Both the position numbers and the translations under genes were made by a program. A DNA stretch of 64,000 nt from Pseudomonas sp. CAN1 (GTDB lineage: Bacteria; Pseudomonadota; Gammaproteobacteria; Pseudomonadales; Pseudomonadaceae). Each line of letters opens with the position of its first letter. Positions within the stretch are counted from its first letter, which is position 1. Shown here one piece after another: positions 35,478 through 44,239 of this stretch. The notes under the pieces are model-generated. The model was not told the origin of the DNA. It made no database searches and saw only the letters and a program-made list of their open reading frames with translations. The DNA is taken from contig NZ_JASMRU010000001.1 of assembly GCF_030462585.1 (NCBI RefSeq), positions 139,873 to 203,872 of the forward strand, in the 5' to 3' direction.

Positions 35478-35544
35478 GAGCGGACTCCGTCCGCGATGGC
35501 ATCCGGCGCGATGCGGACCTATCGCGGACAAAGTCCGCTCCTAC
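35474..35544. repeat. REP-like inverted repeat, family C, overlapping a stop codon
   Basis: GTAGGAGCGGACTCCGTCCG with inverted partner CGGACAAAGTCCGCTCCTAC. The TAG in its first four bases is the stop codon of the deoxyribosyltransferase gene. Confidence 0.9.
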
Positions 35545-35576
35545 GCAAAATCACGCCACAGCAGATTACAGACAAT

Positions 35577-35604
35577 AAAAAACGCGCCCCTGGGCGCGTT
35601 TTTC
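35577..35604. terminator. Bidirectional rho-independent terminator
   Basis: AACGCGCC-CCTG-GGCGCGTT, flanked by A6 on the left and T5 on the right. It can end the deoxyribosyltransferase transcript on the plus strand and tonB on the minus strand. Confidence 0.92.
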
Positions 35605-35622
35605 GTTTGGCTCGGCAGACCG

Positions 35623-36648
35623 TCAGCGACGCCCTTCGAGCTTGAAGAAGAACACCTTGGTCGCCTGCCGCGCGACGATCCGCCCGCCGCTGACGCGGGG
35701 CTCGAAGCGCCACTTGTCCATGGCGTCGCGTACGGCGTTGTCGAACATCCGCGGCGGCGTGGACTCCAGCACCTGGATGTCGGCGATGCGGCCATCGCTG
35801 GTGATGGTGAACAGCACCTTCACCCGGCCTTCGATACCACGGGTCAGCGCCATGCGTGGGTAGACCGGCGGGTCCATGCGCAGCGGCTTGATATCGCTGT
35901 CGTTGAGGCTGCCGGTGGGCAGGCCGGCCGGGCCTTGCGAACCGCTCGGCGCAGCCTGGGCGCCCTGGGTGAACTGGCCCACGGTCGGCGCGGCAGGCGG
36001 CGGCGGTGCAGCCGGGGTCGGCGGCGCAGGCGCTTCCTCGGCCGGCTCGGGGTCAGGCTCGGGCTTGGGTTTCGGCTTGGGCTTGGGCGAAACCTTGGGT
36101 ACGGCCTTCTCGGGCGGCTTGGGTTTGGGCTTGGGCTTTTCCACCGGCTTGGGCGGCTCGATGGGTTTCGGCGGCTCGGGTTCCGGCGGCGGCGGGGTCG
36201 GCGCGGCAGCGGGCGGCTGCTGTACCGGCTCAGGCTTGGGCGGCAGGGTGACGACGCTGACCTGCATGGCCTTGGGCAGTTCGCCCGCGCCCAGGTTCAG
36301 CTCGGCGGGAGTCGGCATCACCCAGACCAGCGCGGCAACGATGGCCACGTGCATGGCAATCGCCAGACCGGAGGATTTCCACCAGCCACCGGGTGGCGGC
36401 GGCTGGTCGCTCTCTTCCACGCCTTCGACCGGCGCGGCGTAGGGAATCAGCACTTCTTCGGGAACCACTTCCTCGTCGCGGCGCGGGCCAGCGCAACTGA
36501 CCAGTCGCAGGGTGGCTTCATTCACGCGCTGGGCGTTCACGCTGGGCAAATGGGCGCCGTCATCCGCCGTGGCGGAAGTGAACAGCTGTTCCTCAGCGTC
36601 TACGGCTGGACTGGCGTCCGCCGCTTCGCGCGGTTGGGGTAACGACAT
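35623..36648 (-). CDS. tonB: Energy transducer TonB (TonB1-type)
   Basis: A 341-residue TonB, the size of P. aeruginosa TonB1 (342). A long cytoplasmic N-terminal extension of about 85 residues precedes the single membrane helix (GLAIAMHVAIVAALVWVM). A Pro/Glu/Lys-rich periplasmic spacer (EPxP and KPKP repeats, about 135-215) is followed by the C-terminal domain with YPRMA and DKWRFEP. With ExbB/ExbD it powers siderophore receptors; neither is next to it. The Fur box 40 bp upstream indicates iron control. Confidence 0.95.
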   Translation of the reverse strand: MSLPQPREAADASPAVDAEEQLFTSATADDGAHLPSVNAQRVNEATLRLVSCAGPRRDEEVVPEEVLIPYAAPVEGVEESDQPPPPGGWWKSSGLAIAMHVAIVAALVWVMPTPAELNLGAGELPKAMQVSVVTLPPKPEPVQQPPAAAPTPPPPEPEPPKPIEPPKPVEKPKPKPKPPEKAVPKVSPKPKPKPKPEPDPEPAEEAPAPPTPAAPPPPAAPTVGQFTQGAQAAPSGSQGPAGLPTGSLNDSDIKPLRMDPPVYPRMALTRGIEGRVKVLFTITSDGRIADIQVLESTPPRMFDNAVRDAMDKWRFEPRVSGGRIVARQATKVFFFKLEGRR

Positions 36649-36687
36649 GAGAAAGCCTGCGGGGAGAGTTCACGAAGCAACATCTTC

Positions 36688-36706
36688 TGATAATTATTAT
36701 CATTCA
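36688..36706 (-). promoter_or_regulatory. Fur box of tonB
   Basis: TGATAATTATTATCATTCA closely matches the Fur consensus GATAATGATAATCATTATC. It is 40-58 bp upstream of the tonB ATG and after the convergent-free end of the CobW gene, so tonB is the evident target. Confidence 0.85.
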
Positions 36707-36733
36707 CTAGTCGCGCGAGGGCAACCTCGTCTG

Positions 36734-37696
36734 TCAGTCAGGTGCGATGGCGTAGCGCAAAAGCCCGTCCTGCAAGGCCTGTGGGTCAACTTCGGTTGAC
36801 AGGATCAGCTCGATGCGACTGTCCTTGCGCCACGCGCTGGGCGTCCAGGGCTCGGCAGCGGCGGTCCGATTGCACGCCTGCCAGCCGACCTCGCCATGCA
36901 CCACCGCCTTGGCCCGCAGCAGGCCGGGAAGCCCCGTCAGCCAGGCGTCCAGCCCTTCAATGGAGAAGCGCCAGTCGCGGTGGAAGCGCCAGCCAATCGC
37001 CTGCCGGCCGTCCTCGATACGCACCTGGCGCAGGGGCAGCTCGCGGCGCAACAGCATCGCCGGCTCGCCGGCCGATGCAGCCTGCGGCAAATCAGCGCTC
37101 GCCTCGGCGGCGGCGCTGGTCGGCAGGTCCGCCAGCGCCAGTCGGCCATGAGTCGTCCAGCGCAGCGGCACCGCCGGCAGGCGCGCCGCCAAAGCAGCGC
37201 GGACAGCTTCGTCGAGGCCTTCGGACTTGTTCATCAGCAGCAGCGCCGCATCGCCGAGCGCCAGCTGCTGTGCCTCGGGCAACGGTTGCCCGGCGGCCAG
37301 CGCGGCGGCATCCAGCACCATCAGCATCGGCTGCACCGCCAGCACACCCTCCCAGGGGGCGGCGCGCAACTGCGCCAGCAGCTGCGCCGGATGGCCGAGG
37401 CCGGAGGGCTCGATGAACAGTCGTTGCGGCCTGGCCTTGCGCAGCAGGCGCGCGAGGCCGACCTGGAACGGCGCACCGTTCACACAGCACAGGCAGCCGC
37501 CGGCGACCTCGCCCAGGGCGATGCCGTCCTCGTCGCGCGCCAGCAGCGCGGCGTCCAAGCCGACCTGGCCGAATTCGTTGACCAGCACGGCCCAGCGCTC
37601 GCCCGCCGGGCGTTGCTCCAGCAGCGCCTGCAGGAGGCTGGTCTTGCCCGCCCCGAGGGGGCCGGCGATGAGATGAGTCGGGATCTGCTTCAACAT
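36734..37696 (-). CDS. CobW/COG0523-family GTPase (PA5532-like)
   Basis: A 320-residue G3E GTPase: Walker A GPLGAGKT at residues 12-19, the metal-binding motif GGCLCC at about 66-71, and NKSE as the G4 motif. The C-terminal CobW_C domain follows residue 220. Such proteins are metallochaperones or insertases; this one sits among zinc-starvation genes, so zinc is likely. ATG at 37696 chosen by homology to family starts (MLKQIPTHLIAGPLG). No Zur box was seen at its own 5' end. Confidence 0.88.
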   Translation of the reverse strand: MLKQIPTHLIAGPLGAGKTSLLQALLEQRPAGERWAVLVNEFGQVGLDAALLARDEDGIALGEVAGGCLCCVNGAPFQVGLARLLRKARPQRLFIEPSGLGHPAQLLAQLRAAPWEGVLAVQPMLMVLDAAALAAGQPLPEAQQLALGDAALLLMNKSEGLDEAVRAALAARLPAVPLRWTTHGRLALADLPTSAAAEASADLPQAASAGEPAMLLRRELPLRQVRIEDGRQAIGWRFHRDWRFSIEGLDAWLTGLPGLLRAKAVVHGEVGWQACNRTAAAEPWTPSAWRKDSRIELILSTEVDPQALQDGLLRYAIAPD

Positions 37697-37772
37697 TCGC
37701 CCATGGTGCCGCCTGACGCTCGCGGGGAAAAGCGCTAGAGTCGCGGCTTCGTCAAACGCCAGCGGACCGACC

Positions 37773-38126
37773 ATGCGCCAGTTCCTCCCCTTCGCCCTCG
37801 CCTGCCTGCCCCTGTTCGCCCATGGCGAGGCCTGCGTGGTGCACAGCCAGGGCAAGGATGTCGACGTGAAGATCTGCCAGCAGAATCGCACCATCCCGGA
37901 AAAACTTTTCCGCGAGGGCTTCTGCCAGCCGCAATTGAAGGACCAGAAGGTCGAGGTGACCTACGCCGAGAGCTGCCCAAGCGGCGCCTTCGGTGTCTGC
38001 GAGAACGCCCAGACCCAGGGCGTGCCCTACCGCCAGGACATCCACTACTACGGCGTGGCCAGCGACGCGCGCATCCTCCAGCCGTACTGCGAGCAGCAGA
38101 GCAACGGCCAGTGGCGCAAACCCTGA
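37773..38126 (+). CDS. Exported Cys-containing hypothetical protein (PA5533-like)
   Basis: A 117-residue protein with signal peptide MRQFLPFALACLPLFAHGEA and six cysteines in the mature part (CVVHSQG, ICQQN, FCQPQ, SCPSG, VCENA, YCEQQ), suggesting disulphides in the periplasm. No known domain. It is divergent from the CobW gene with 76 bp between and ends before a terminator. Function unknown. Confidence 0.8.
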   Translation: MRQFLPFALACLPLFAHGEACVVHSQGKDVDVKICQQNRTIPEKLFREGFCQPQLKDQKVEVTYAESCPSGAFGVCENAQTQGVPYRQDIHYYGVASDARILQPYCEQQSNGQWRKP

Positions 38127-38222
38127 GGTACGGTCATCGCCCTGTCACAAGCCTCGGGCTTACTGACGTCGGGTACCTCACACCCTCTCGGCACCCCACG
38201 CCGGGCATGATCTTGGTGAATC

Positions 38223-38253
38223 GGGTCGCTCCCCGCGAGCGACCCATTTTTTT
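38223..38253 (+). terminator. Rho-independent terminator
   Basis: GGGTCGCT-CCCCGCG-AGCGACCC followed by A and seven T residues. It ends the exported-protein transcript, convergent with the DUF1826 gene. Confidence 0.92.
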
Positions 38254-38275
38254 GCCCGCGCGCCAGCCGGGCTGA

Positions 38276-38907
38276 TCAGCCCAGCCAGTCCAGCGTCAGC
38301 AGCAACCGGCGCTCGCCGGGCGGCGGCGCGGGCGAGCGGTGGACGACGCCACCGCCCTGGTTGCCGGCCCATTTCTCGCCCTTGAACAAGCCGACGTCCC
38401 CCACTCTCATCCGACGGATTTCCGCGCGGCTGTTCGGCTCCGCCGTCGCATCGCCCAGGCGCGAGCGGGCCATCGCCCATTCCTCCAGCCATTCGCTGGC
38501 CGGCCCGGCATAGGTGGTGACCAGCCGCAGCGCTACATGGTCGACATGGAAGCGCGGGCACATGGCGCGCTCCAGACTGCGCAGGCGCAGGCCTATGACC
38601 TTCGCACCGGTCAGGCAGGCGAAGGCTTCGGCCAGCCATTGCAGGTCGGCGCGCAGCAGCGAGCAGCCATCGAGCAGCGCGTATTCACGCAGCACACCGC
38701 CCAGGTCCACGCGCTCGTCGTGCACGTCCAGGCTCTGCCGGATATCCACCGGCTGGCCACTCAGCCAGCCGGCGAAGGTGGCAACTTCCGGGTACAAGGT
38801 GCGCTGCCAGACGGCCAGGTTGACGTCCTCCTTGAGCACGTCGGCGAGCACCTGCGGGTCTTCGCCCAGCACCTGGCGCGGCCAGGTCGGCGTTTCCAGG
38901 GCGAGCA

Positions 38908-38908
<1 letters not shown>
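38276..38908 (-). CDS. DUF1826 protein of the zinc-starvation cluster
   Basis: A 210-residue DUF1826 protein. The conserved middle reads CPRFHVDHVALRLVTTYAGP, with Cys and two His that could bind metal; GVVHRSPAP near the end is also typical. P. aeruginosa PA5534 occupies the same place. Its ATG overlaps the zigA stop (ATGA), so it is cotranscribed with zigA and dksA2. Function unknown; association with Zur regulons suggests a role in zinc handling. Confidence 0.87.
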
Positions 38909-40131
<1,223 letters not shown>

Positions 40132-40142
40132 CTCCAGGGTAT

Positions 40143-40547
40143 TCAGGCTTCGCGGACGTGCAGTTCGCGCCGTTCCTGGCGCTCCTTGGCCTCGATGCAC
40201 AGCGAGGCGGTGGGGCGCAGCAGCAGGCGGCGCAAGCCGATCGGTTCGCCGGTTTCCTCGCACCAGCCGTATTCGCCCCGGGCCAGGCGCTCCAGCGCCT
40301 GGTCGATCTTGTCGAGCAGCTTCTTCTCGCGCTCCAGCAGGCGCAGCTGCCACTGGCGCGCCTCCTCGCGGCTGGCCACGTCGGCCTCGTCGCTGGCCCG
40401 CTCAGGGTCCTGCAGCGCCTGGAACTCTTCGGAGATGCGCACCTGCAGCTCGTCGCGCTGGCCCAGCAGCAGTTCGCGGAAATAGCCCTGTTGCGCCTCG
40501 TTCATGTAGGCCTCGCCGGGCTGGGCGAGCAGTTCCTGTTCGGTCAT
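40143..40547 (-). CDS. dksA2: DksA2, zinc-finger-poor DksA paralogue
   Basis: A 134-residue DksA-family protein with the coiled-coil tip ([14 protein letters not shown]) that enters the RNA-polymerase secondary channel. The globular part has only Cys96 and Cys117 (CxxT...CxxA) instead of the four-cysteine zinc finger of DksA. In P. aeruginosa DksA2 replaces DksA when zinc is scarce and supports the ppGpp response. A Zur box lies 27 bp upstream of its ATG. Confidence 0.95.
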   Translation of the reverse strand: MTEQELLAQPGEAYMNEAQQGYFRELLLGQRDELQVRISEEFQALQDPERASDEADVASREEARQWQLRLLEREKKLLDKIDQALERLARGEYGWCEETGEPIGLRRLLLRPTASLCIEAKERQERRELHVREA

Positions 40548-40573
40548 GACCGTCTCCGGAAGGGAGTGATCTT

Positions 40574-40594
40574 TTATGTTATATTATAACAATG
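40574..40594. promoter_or_regulatory. Zur box between dksA2 and the divergent exported-protein gene
   Basis: GTTATATTATAAC (40578-40590), a perfect match to the palindromic core of the gammaproteobacterial Zur site, with TTAT and AATG flanks. It can control dksA2-zigA-DUF1826 leftward and the gene at 40718 rightward. Confidence 0.88.
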
Positions 40595-40717
40595 CACTGC
40601 TTCGCAATCAGAAGCCTGCAATCAGCAACCGAGCACCGGTAGTCGCCCCTGCGAATCGACAAGGCCGCTGTCGCCGTGCGATACCGGTACTCCGCTCCAC
40701 CCCTTCCGAGACCCCAG

Positions 40718-41128
40718 ATGCCACGCCGCGCTTTGCTCACCCTGCTCGCCAGCCTGTCCGCCGTCGGTGCCCATGCCTCCGGCCAGCTGCCGATCCCCTT
40801 CCCCGGCGAGCAGCCGGCGCGCTGCGCCTGGTCGGCCAATGTGCTGGCCTGCATGGAGGATTCCGGCAGCCTCTACAGCATCGTCACCCAGGGCCATGAC
40901 ACCTACCTGCGCGGCTACGACGCCAGCAGCGGGCGGCGCTGGGCACAGACTGGCACGCGCTACGGCAGCCTGACGTTCTTCAGCGGAGTGGCCAGCGACG
41001 GGCAGATCTGGATCGGCACCAGCCGCGGCATCGGCTGGACCAACATCAGCCGCTTCAGCAACTCGTCGGGCGACAGCGCACGGCTGAGTTGCGGGCGCGT
41101 CAGTGGCTGCAAGCAGCAGGAACGCTGA
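40718..41128 (+). CDS. Exported hypothetical protein of the Zur cluster
   Basis: A 136-residue protein with signal peptide (MPRRALLTLLASLSAVGAHA) and a mature part rich in Ser, Gly and aromatic residues, with four cysteines (CAW, CMED, CGRVSGC). Position corresponds to the hypothetical PA5537 in P. aeruginosa. The Zur box at 40578-40590 is about 130 bp upstream. No domain recognised; function unknown. Confidence 0.78.
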   Translation: MPRRALLTLLASLSAVGAHASGQLPIPFPGEQPARCAWSANVLACMEDSGSLYSIVTQGHDTYLRGYDASSGRRWAQTGTRYGSLTFFSGVASDGQIWIGTSRGIGWTNISRFSNSSGDSARLSCGRVSGCKQQER

Positions 41129-41157
41129 CGAGCCCATTGCGGGATCGTCGCGAAGCA

Positions 41158-41179
41158 AATACGTTATATTATAACAATT
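41158..41179 (+). promoter_or_regulatory. Zur box of folE2
   Basis: GTTATATTATAAC at 41163-41175, the same 13-mer as at 40578, ending 22 bp before the folE2 ATG. Binding there would block transcription start or polymerase entry when zinc is sufficient. Confidence 0.88.
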
Positions 41180-41197
41180 GCCGACCGTGACCCGCCC

Positions 41198-42085
41198 ATG
41201 ACTGCCCTGCTGCCCGATATCGCCTGCCAATCCACCCGCCTGCCCATCCCGCTCGACTGGGTCGGCATGCACGGCATCGCCGTGCCGCTGCGTATAGCCG
41301 GCGAACGGGTTGCCGCCTTCGCCGACGCCGGCGTCAGCCTCGATGAAGCCGACGCGCGCGGCATCCACATGTCGCGGCTGTTCCTGGAGCTGGAGGCGCT
41401 GGCCGAGGACGAGCTTTCACCGGCCCTGCTGCGCGGGCTGCTGGGCCAGTTCCTCAAGAGCCACGCACAGCTCTCCCAGCGCGCCAGCCTGGCACTGCGC
41501 TTCGAGCTGATGCTCAGACGCCCGGCGCTGGTCAGCCCGCTGAGCGGCTGGAAGCGCTACCCCTGCGAAGTCCACGCGCAGCTGGAGGGCGACGTGCTGC
41601 AACTGGAGCTGCGCCTGACACTGGCCTACTCGTCCACTTGCCCCTGCTCCGCCGCACTGGCGCGCCAGCTGATCCAGGAGCGCTTCGACAGCGACTTCGC
41701 CGGGCGCCCGCTGAAGGCCAGCGAGGTCCGCGCCTGGCTTGGCAGCCCGCAGGGCATAGTCGCTACACCGCACAGCCAGCGCAGCGAGGCACAGCTGCGG
41801 CTGCAGCTCGACCCGGCCACGGACGCGTTCGCCTTCGACGAGCTGATCGACCAGGCCGAAGCCGCCCTCGGTACGGCGGTGCAGACCGCCGTGAAGCGCG
41901 CTGATGAACAGGCCTTCGCCCTGGCCAACGGGCAGAACCTGATGTTCTGCGAGGATGCCGCACGCCGGCTGCACCGCGCCCTGCGCGAGCGCCAGGAGCT
42001 GGCCGGCTTCGAGGTCCGCGTGGTGCATGCCGAAAGCCTACACGCCCACGACGCGGTGGCGGTGAGCCGCTGGGTGCGCGGCTAG
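41198..42085 (+). CDS. folE2: GTP cyclohydrolase IB, zinc-independent (FolE2)
   Basis: A 295-residue COG1469 enzyme. The conserved STCPCSAAL near residue 146 supplies the metal-ligand Cys of type IB enzymes. It converts GTP to 7,8-dihydroneopterin triphosphate for folate synthesis and can use Mn or Fe in place of zinc. It is the classical Zur-controlled back-up of the zinc-dependent FolE. Directly preceded by its own Zur box. Confidence 0.95.
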   Translation: MTALLPDIACQSTRLPIPLDWVGMHGIAVPLRIAGERVAAFADAGVSLDEADARGIHMSRLFLELEALAEDELSPALLRGLLGQFLKSHAQLSQRASLALRFELMLRRPALVSPLSGWKRYPCEVHAQLEGDVLQLELRLTLAYSSTCPCSAALARQLIQERFDSDFAGRPLKASEVRAWLGSPQGIVATPHSQRSEAQLRLQLDPATDAFAFDELIDQAEAALGTAVQTAVKRADEQAFALANGQNLMFCEDAARRLHRALRERQELAGFEVRVVHAESLHAHDAVAVSRWVRG

Positions 42086-42093
42086 GGGTTCGG

Positions 42094-42570
42094 TCAGGCG
42101 CTGAGATCGAGCGCCAGGCGAATCTGGTCGCGGCACTGGATGCCGTTCTCGAAGATCGGCTCGGGGTAGTGGCGGACGAAGTGATCGACTTCGATGCCGA
42201 CGATGCGGAAGCCCACGCGTTGGTATAGGCCGAGCTGGGCCAGGCTGGAGTTGCCGGTGGCGATGGTCAGGCGTTGCAGGCCGGTCTCGCGCGCCTGCTC
42301 GATGGCCGCCAGCAGCAGGCGCCGGCCCAGGCCGCGCTCCTGCCATTCGTCCTCCACCGCAACGCAGGTGATCTCGGCAACGCCGGGTTCGCGCGGGGTC
42401 AGGGTGAGCACGCCGCGCACCGAGTCGGCTTCGTTGAGCGCTAGCAGCCGCGAGCCGGCCAGGTAGCTTTCGATCTGCTCGCGGCTAGGGTCGGCCTTGA
42501 GCAGCAGCGACCAGGGCGCCTGCTCGGGCGAGAGTTCGACGAGGGACAGATCGGGGAAGAAATTCACCAT
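42094..42570 (-). CDS. GNAT-family N-acetyltransferase
   Basis: A 158-residue GNAT. Motif A is VAVEDEWQERGLGRRLLLAA (the RxxGxG/A loop holds acetyl-CoA pyrophosphate) and the C-terminal LYQRVGFRIVG is motif B. Convergent with folE2 with 8 bp between stops. Acceptor substrate unknown. Confidence 0.88.
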   Translation of the reverse strand: MVNFFPDLSLVELSPEQAPWSLLLKADPSREQIESYLAGSRLLALNEADSVRGVLTLTPREPGVAEITCVAVEDEWQERGLGRRLLLAAIEQARETGLQRLTIATGNSSLAQLGLYQRVGFRIVGIEVDHFVRHYPEPIFENGIQCRDQIRLALDLSA

Positions 42571-42655
42571 GATTCATCTACCAAAGAGTCAGTGGGGAAA
42601 GGGGGTTTAGCCTCCCGCGCCCGTCGATGCAAGCTTTTAACGCCGCGCCTTGAAC

Positions 42656-42685
42656 GCATCGGGCCCGCCAAGGCGGGCCCGATGC
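42656..42685. terminator. Perfect 14-bp inverted repeat between the GNAT and Cfa-like genes
   Basis: GCATCGGGCCCGCC and GGCGGGCCCGATGC around AA. It lies 16 bp after the stop of the Cfa-like gene on the minus strand. There is no adjoining T-run, so termination may be weak or factor-aided, but the stem is very stable. Confidence 0.6.
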
Positions 42686-42701
42686 AGTACGCGGGAAAGG
42701 C

Positions 42702-43886
42702 TCAGGAGTAGATGTCGCGGCGGCTCCAGGGCACTTCATGGCCACCGTCAGGGTGGGGTTTGCTGGCCAGAATCTGGTGCAGGTTGATCCAGCCCTTCTT
42801 GAAGCCGTAGGCGCAGCCGGCGAGGTACAGGCGCCAGATGCGCAGCGCCTGGTCGGGCACCAGCTTGGCCGCTTCGGCCAGCTTCGCTTCGAGGTTGGCG
42901 CTCCAGAAGTCCAGGGTGCGCGCATAGTGCAGGCGCAGGCCCTCGACGTCGACCACCTCCAGCCCGGCCTCGCTCATCCGCGCCACCGCGAGGGAAAGGT
43001 GCGGCAGCTCGCCGTGGGGGAATACGTAGCGGTCGATGAAGTCCCCGGCGCCACGCCCGACCGGGCTGCCGTCGGTGTTGCTGGAAGTGATGCCGTGGTT
43101 CATCACCAGCCCGCCGGGACGCACCGCGTCATACAGCTGCTGGAAGTACAGGCCGAGGTTGGCGTGGCCAACGTGCTCGAACATGCCGACGCTGACCACC
43201 TTGTCGTAGCGGCCATCGCGCGGCAGGTCCCGGTAATCCAGCAGTTCCAGCGTGACCTGGTCTTCCAGGCCCTCGGCCTTGACCCGTTCGCGGCCCAGCT
43301 TGAGCTGTTCCTCGCTGAGGGTGATGCCGTGTACCTGGGCGCCGAACTCCCGCGCGGCCAGGCGCGCCAGCCCGCCCCAGCCGCAGCCGACATCGAGCAG
43401 CTTCTCGCCTGGTTTCAGCCGCAGCTTGCGGCACAGGTGGCGCAGCTTGGCCAGTTGTGCGGCGGCCAGAGTTTCGTTGCCGGTCTCGTAGTAGGCGCAG
43501 GAGTAGACCATCTGCGGATCGAGCCAGAGCTGGTAGAACGCGTTGGAGAGGTCGTAGTGGTAATGGATGGCTTCGGCGTCGGTGGCCTTGTCGTGGCTTT
43601 CGCGCACGTAGTCGGCGTCGCCATCGTCGTCGCCCAGCGCGGTGCTCAGGGCGTCGGCCATGGCGATCACTTCGCCGATCGGCCCCTCGATATCCATGCG
43701 GTTCTCGACGTAGGCGCGGCCGAGGATGTCGAGGCTGGGATGGGTGATCTCGGTCAGCAGCGTCGGATCGCGCACGACGAGAGTTACCTGCGGGTCGGGG
43801 CCCAGGTCGAAGGCCTGGGCGTCGCCGATGCGGATGCGCAAGGGCAACTGCAGGGACAGCAACTCAGAGGGCAGATTGGCGTTCAT
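42702..43886 (-). CDS. Cyclopropane-fatty-acyl-phospholipid synthase-like methyltransferase (PA5546-like)
   Basis: A 394-residue SAM-dependent methyltransferase. An N-terminal SCP2-like region leads to the class I core: LLDVGCGWGGLARLAA near residue 165, VSVGMFEHVG near 240, HYHYDLSNAFYQLWLD near 108. Cfa enzymes add a methylene to membrane unsaturated acyl chains. AGGAGGT precedes the ATG at 43886. A different lipid substrate is possible, since Pseudomonas carries a separate canonical cfa. Confidence 0.88.
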   Translation of the reverse strand: MNANLPSELLSLQLPLRIRIGDAQAFDLGPDPQVTLVVRDPTLLTEITHPSLDILGRAYVENRMDIEGPIGEVIAMADALSTALGDDDGDADYVRESHDKATDAEAIHYHYDLSNAFYQLWLDPQMVYSCAYYETGNETLAAAQLAKLRHLCRKLRLKPGEKLLDVGCGWGGLARLAAREFGAQVHGITLSEEQLKLGRERVKAEGLEDQVTLELLDYRDLPRDGRYDKVVSVGMFEHVGHANLGLYFQQLYDAVRPGGLVMNHGITSSNTDGSPVGRGAGDFIDRYVFPHGELPHLSLAVARMSEAGLEVVDVEGLRLHYARTLDFWSANLEAKLAEAAKLVPDQALRIWRLYLAGCAYGFKKGWINLHQILASKPHPDGGHEVPWSRRDIYS

Positions 43887-44239
43887 GCAAACCTCCTGGT
43901 CACAGGGCTGAGGAACTATAGACCAGCACGCCCATAGTCTTCGCCTATGGCCTGGCCCGCGAAAAACTATCGGGCGCCGACCACTGCGGTAAGCCTGACG
44001 ATTCCATTGCAGTGGAGTACGCCCCGGCGGGTTGCGTTCCAAAAAGAACAGCTCGGCAAGACAGCTCGCCCGTAAAGCGTAGCAGCCGCTTCGCTGGGTA
44101 TCTTTGCCAGCCTTGAGATAGAGCCTTTCCTGAGCGGTAACTATCGCCGCGGTGTGACAGTTCGCCGCTGCCTTGCACTACACTGGGCTCGCCCGTGCCC
44201 ATCCCGGCCGGTGCACCTCTGCAGTGAAGGGGGCCTTCC
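43887..44239. other. Divergent promoter region between the Cfa-like and DHA2 genes
   Basis: 353 bp without a coding frame of note. On the minus strand a CTATAGT (43915-43921) could be an extended -10 for the Cfa-like gene; CCATAG/CTATGG at 43932-43950 is a short inverted repeat just upstream of it. The segment 44060-44150 is relatively AT-rich. No repeat or RNA gene seen. Confidence 0.4.
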
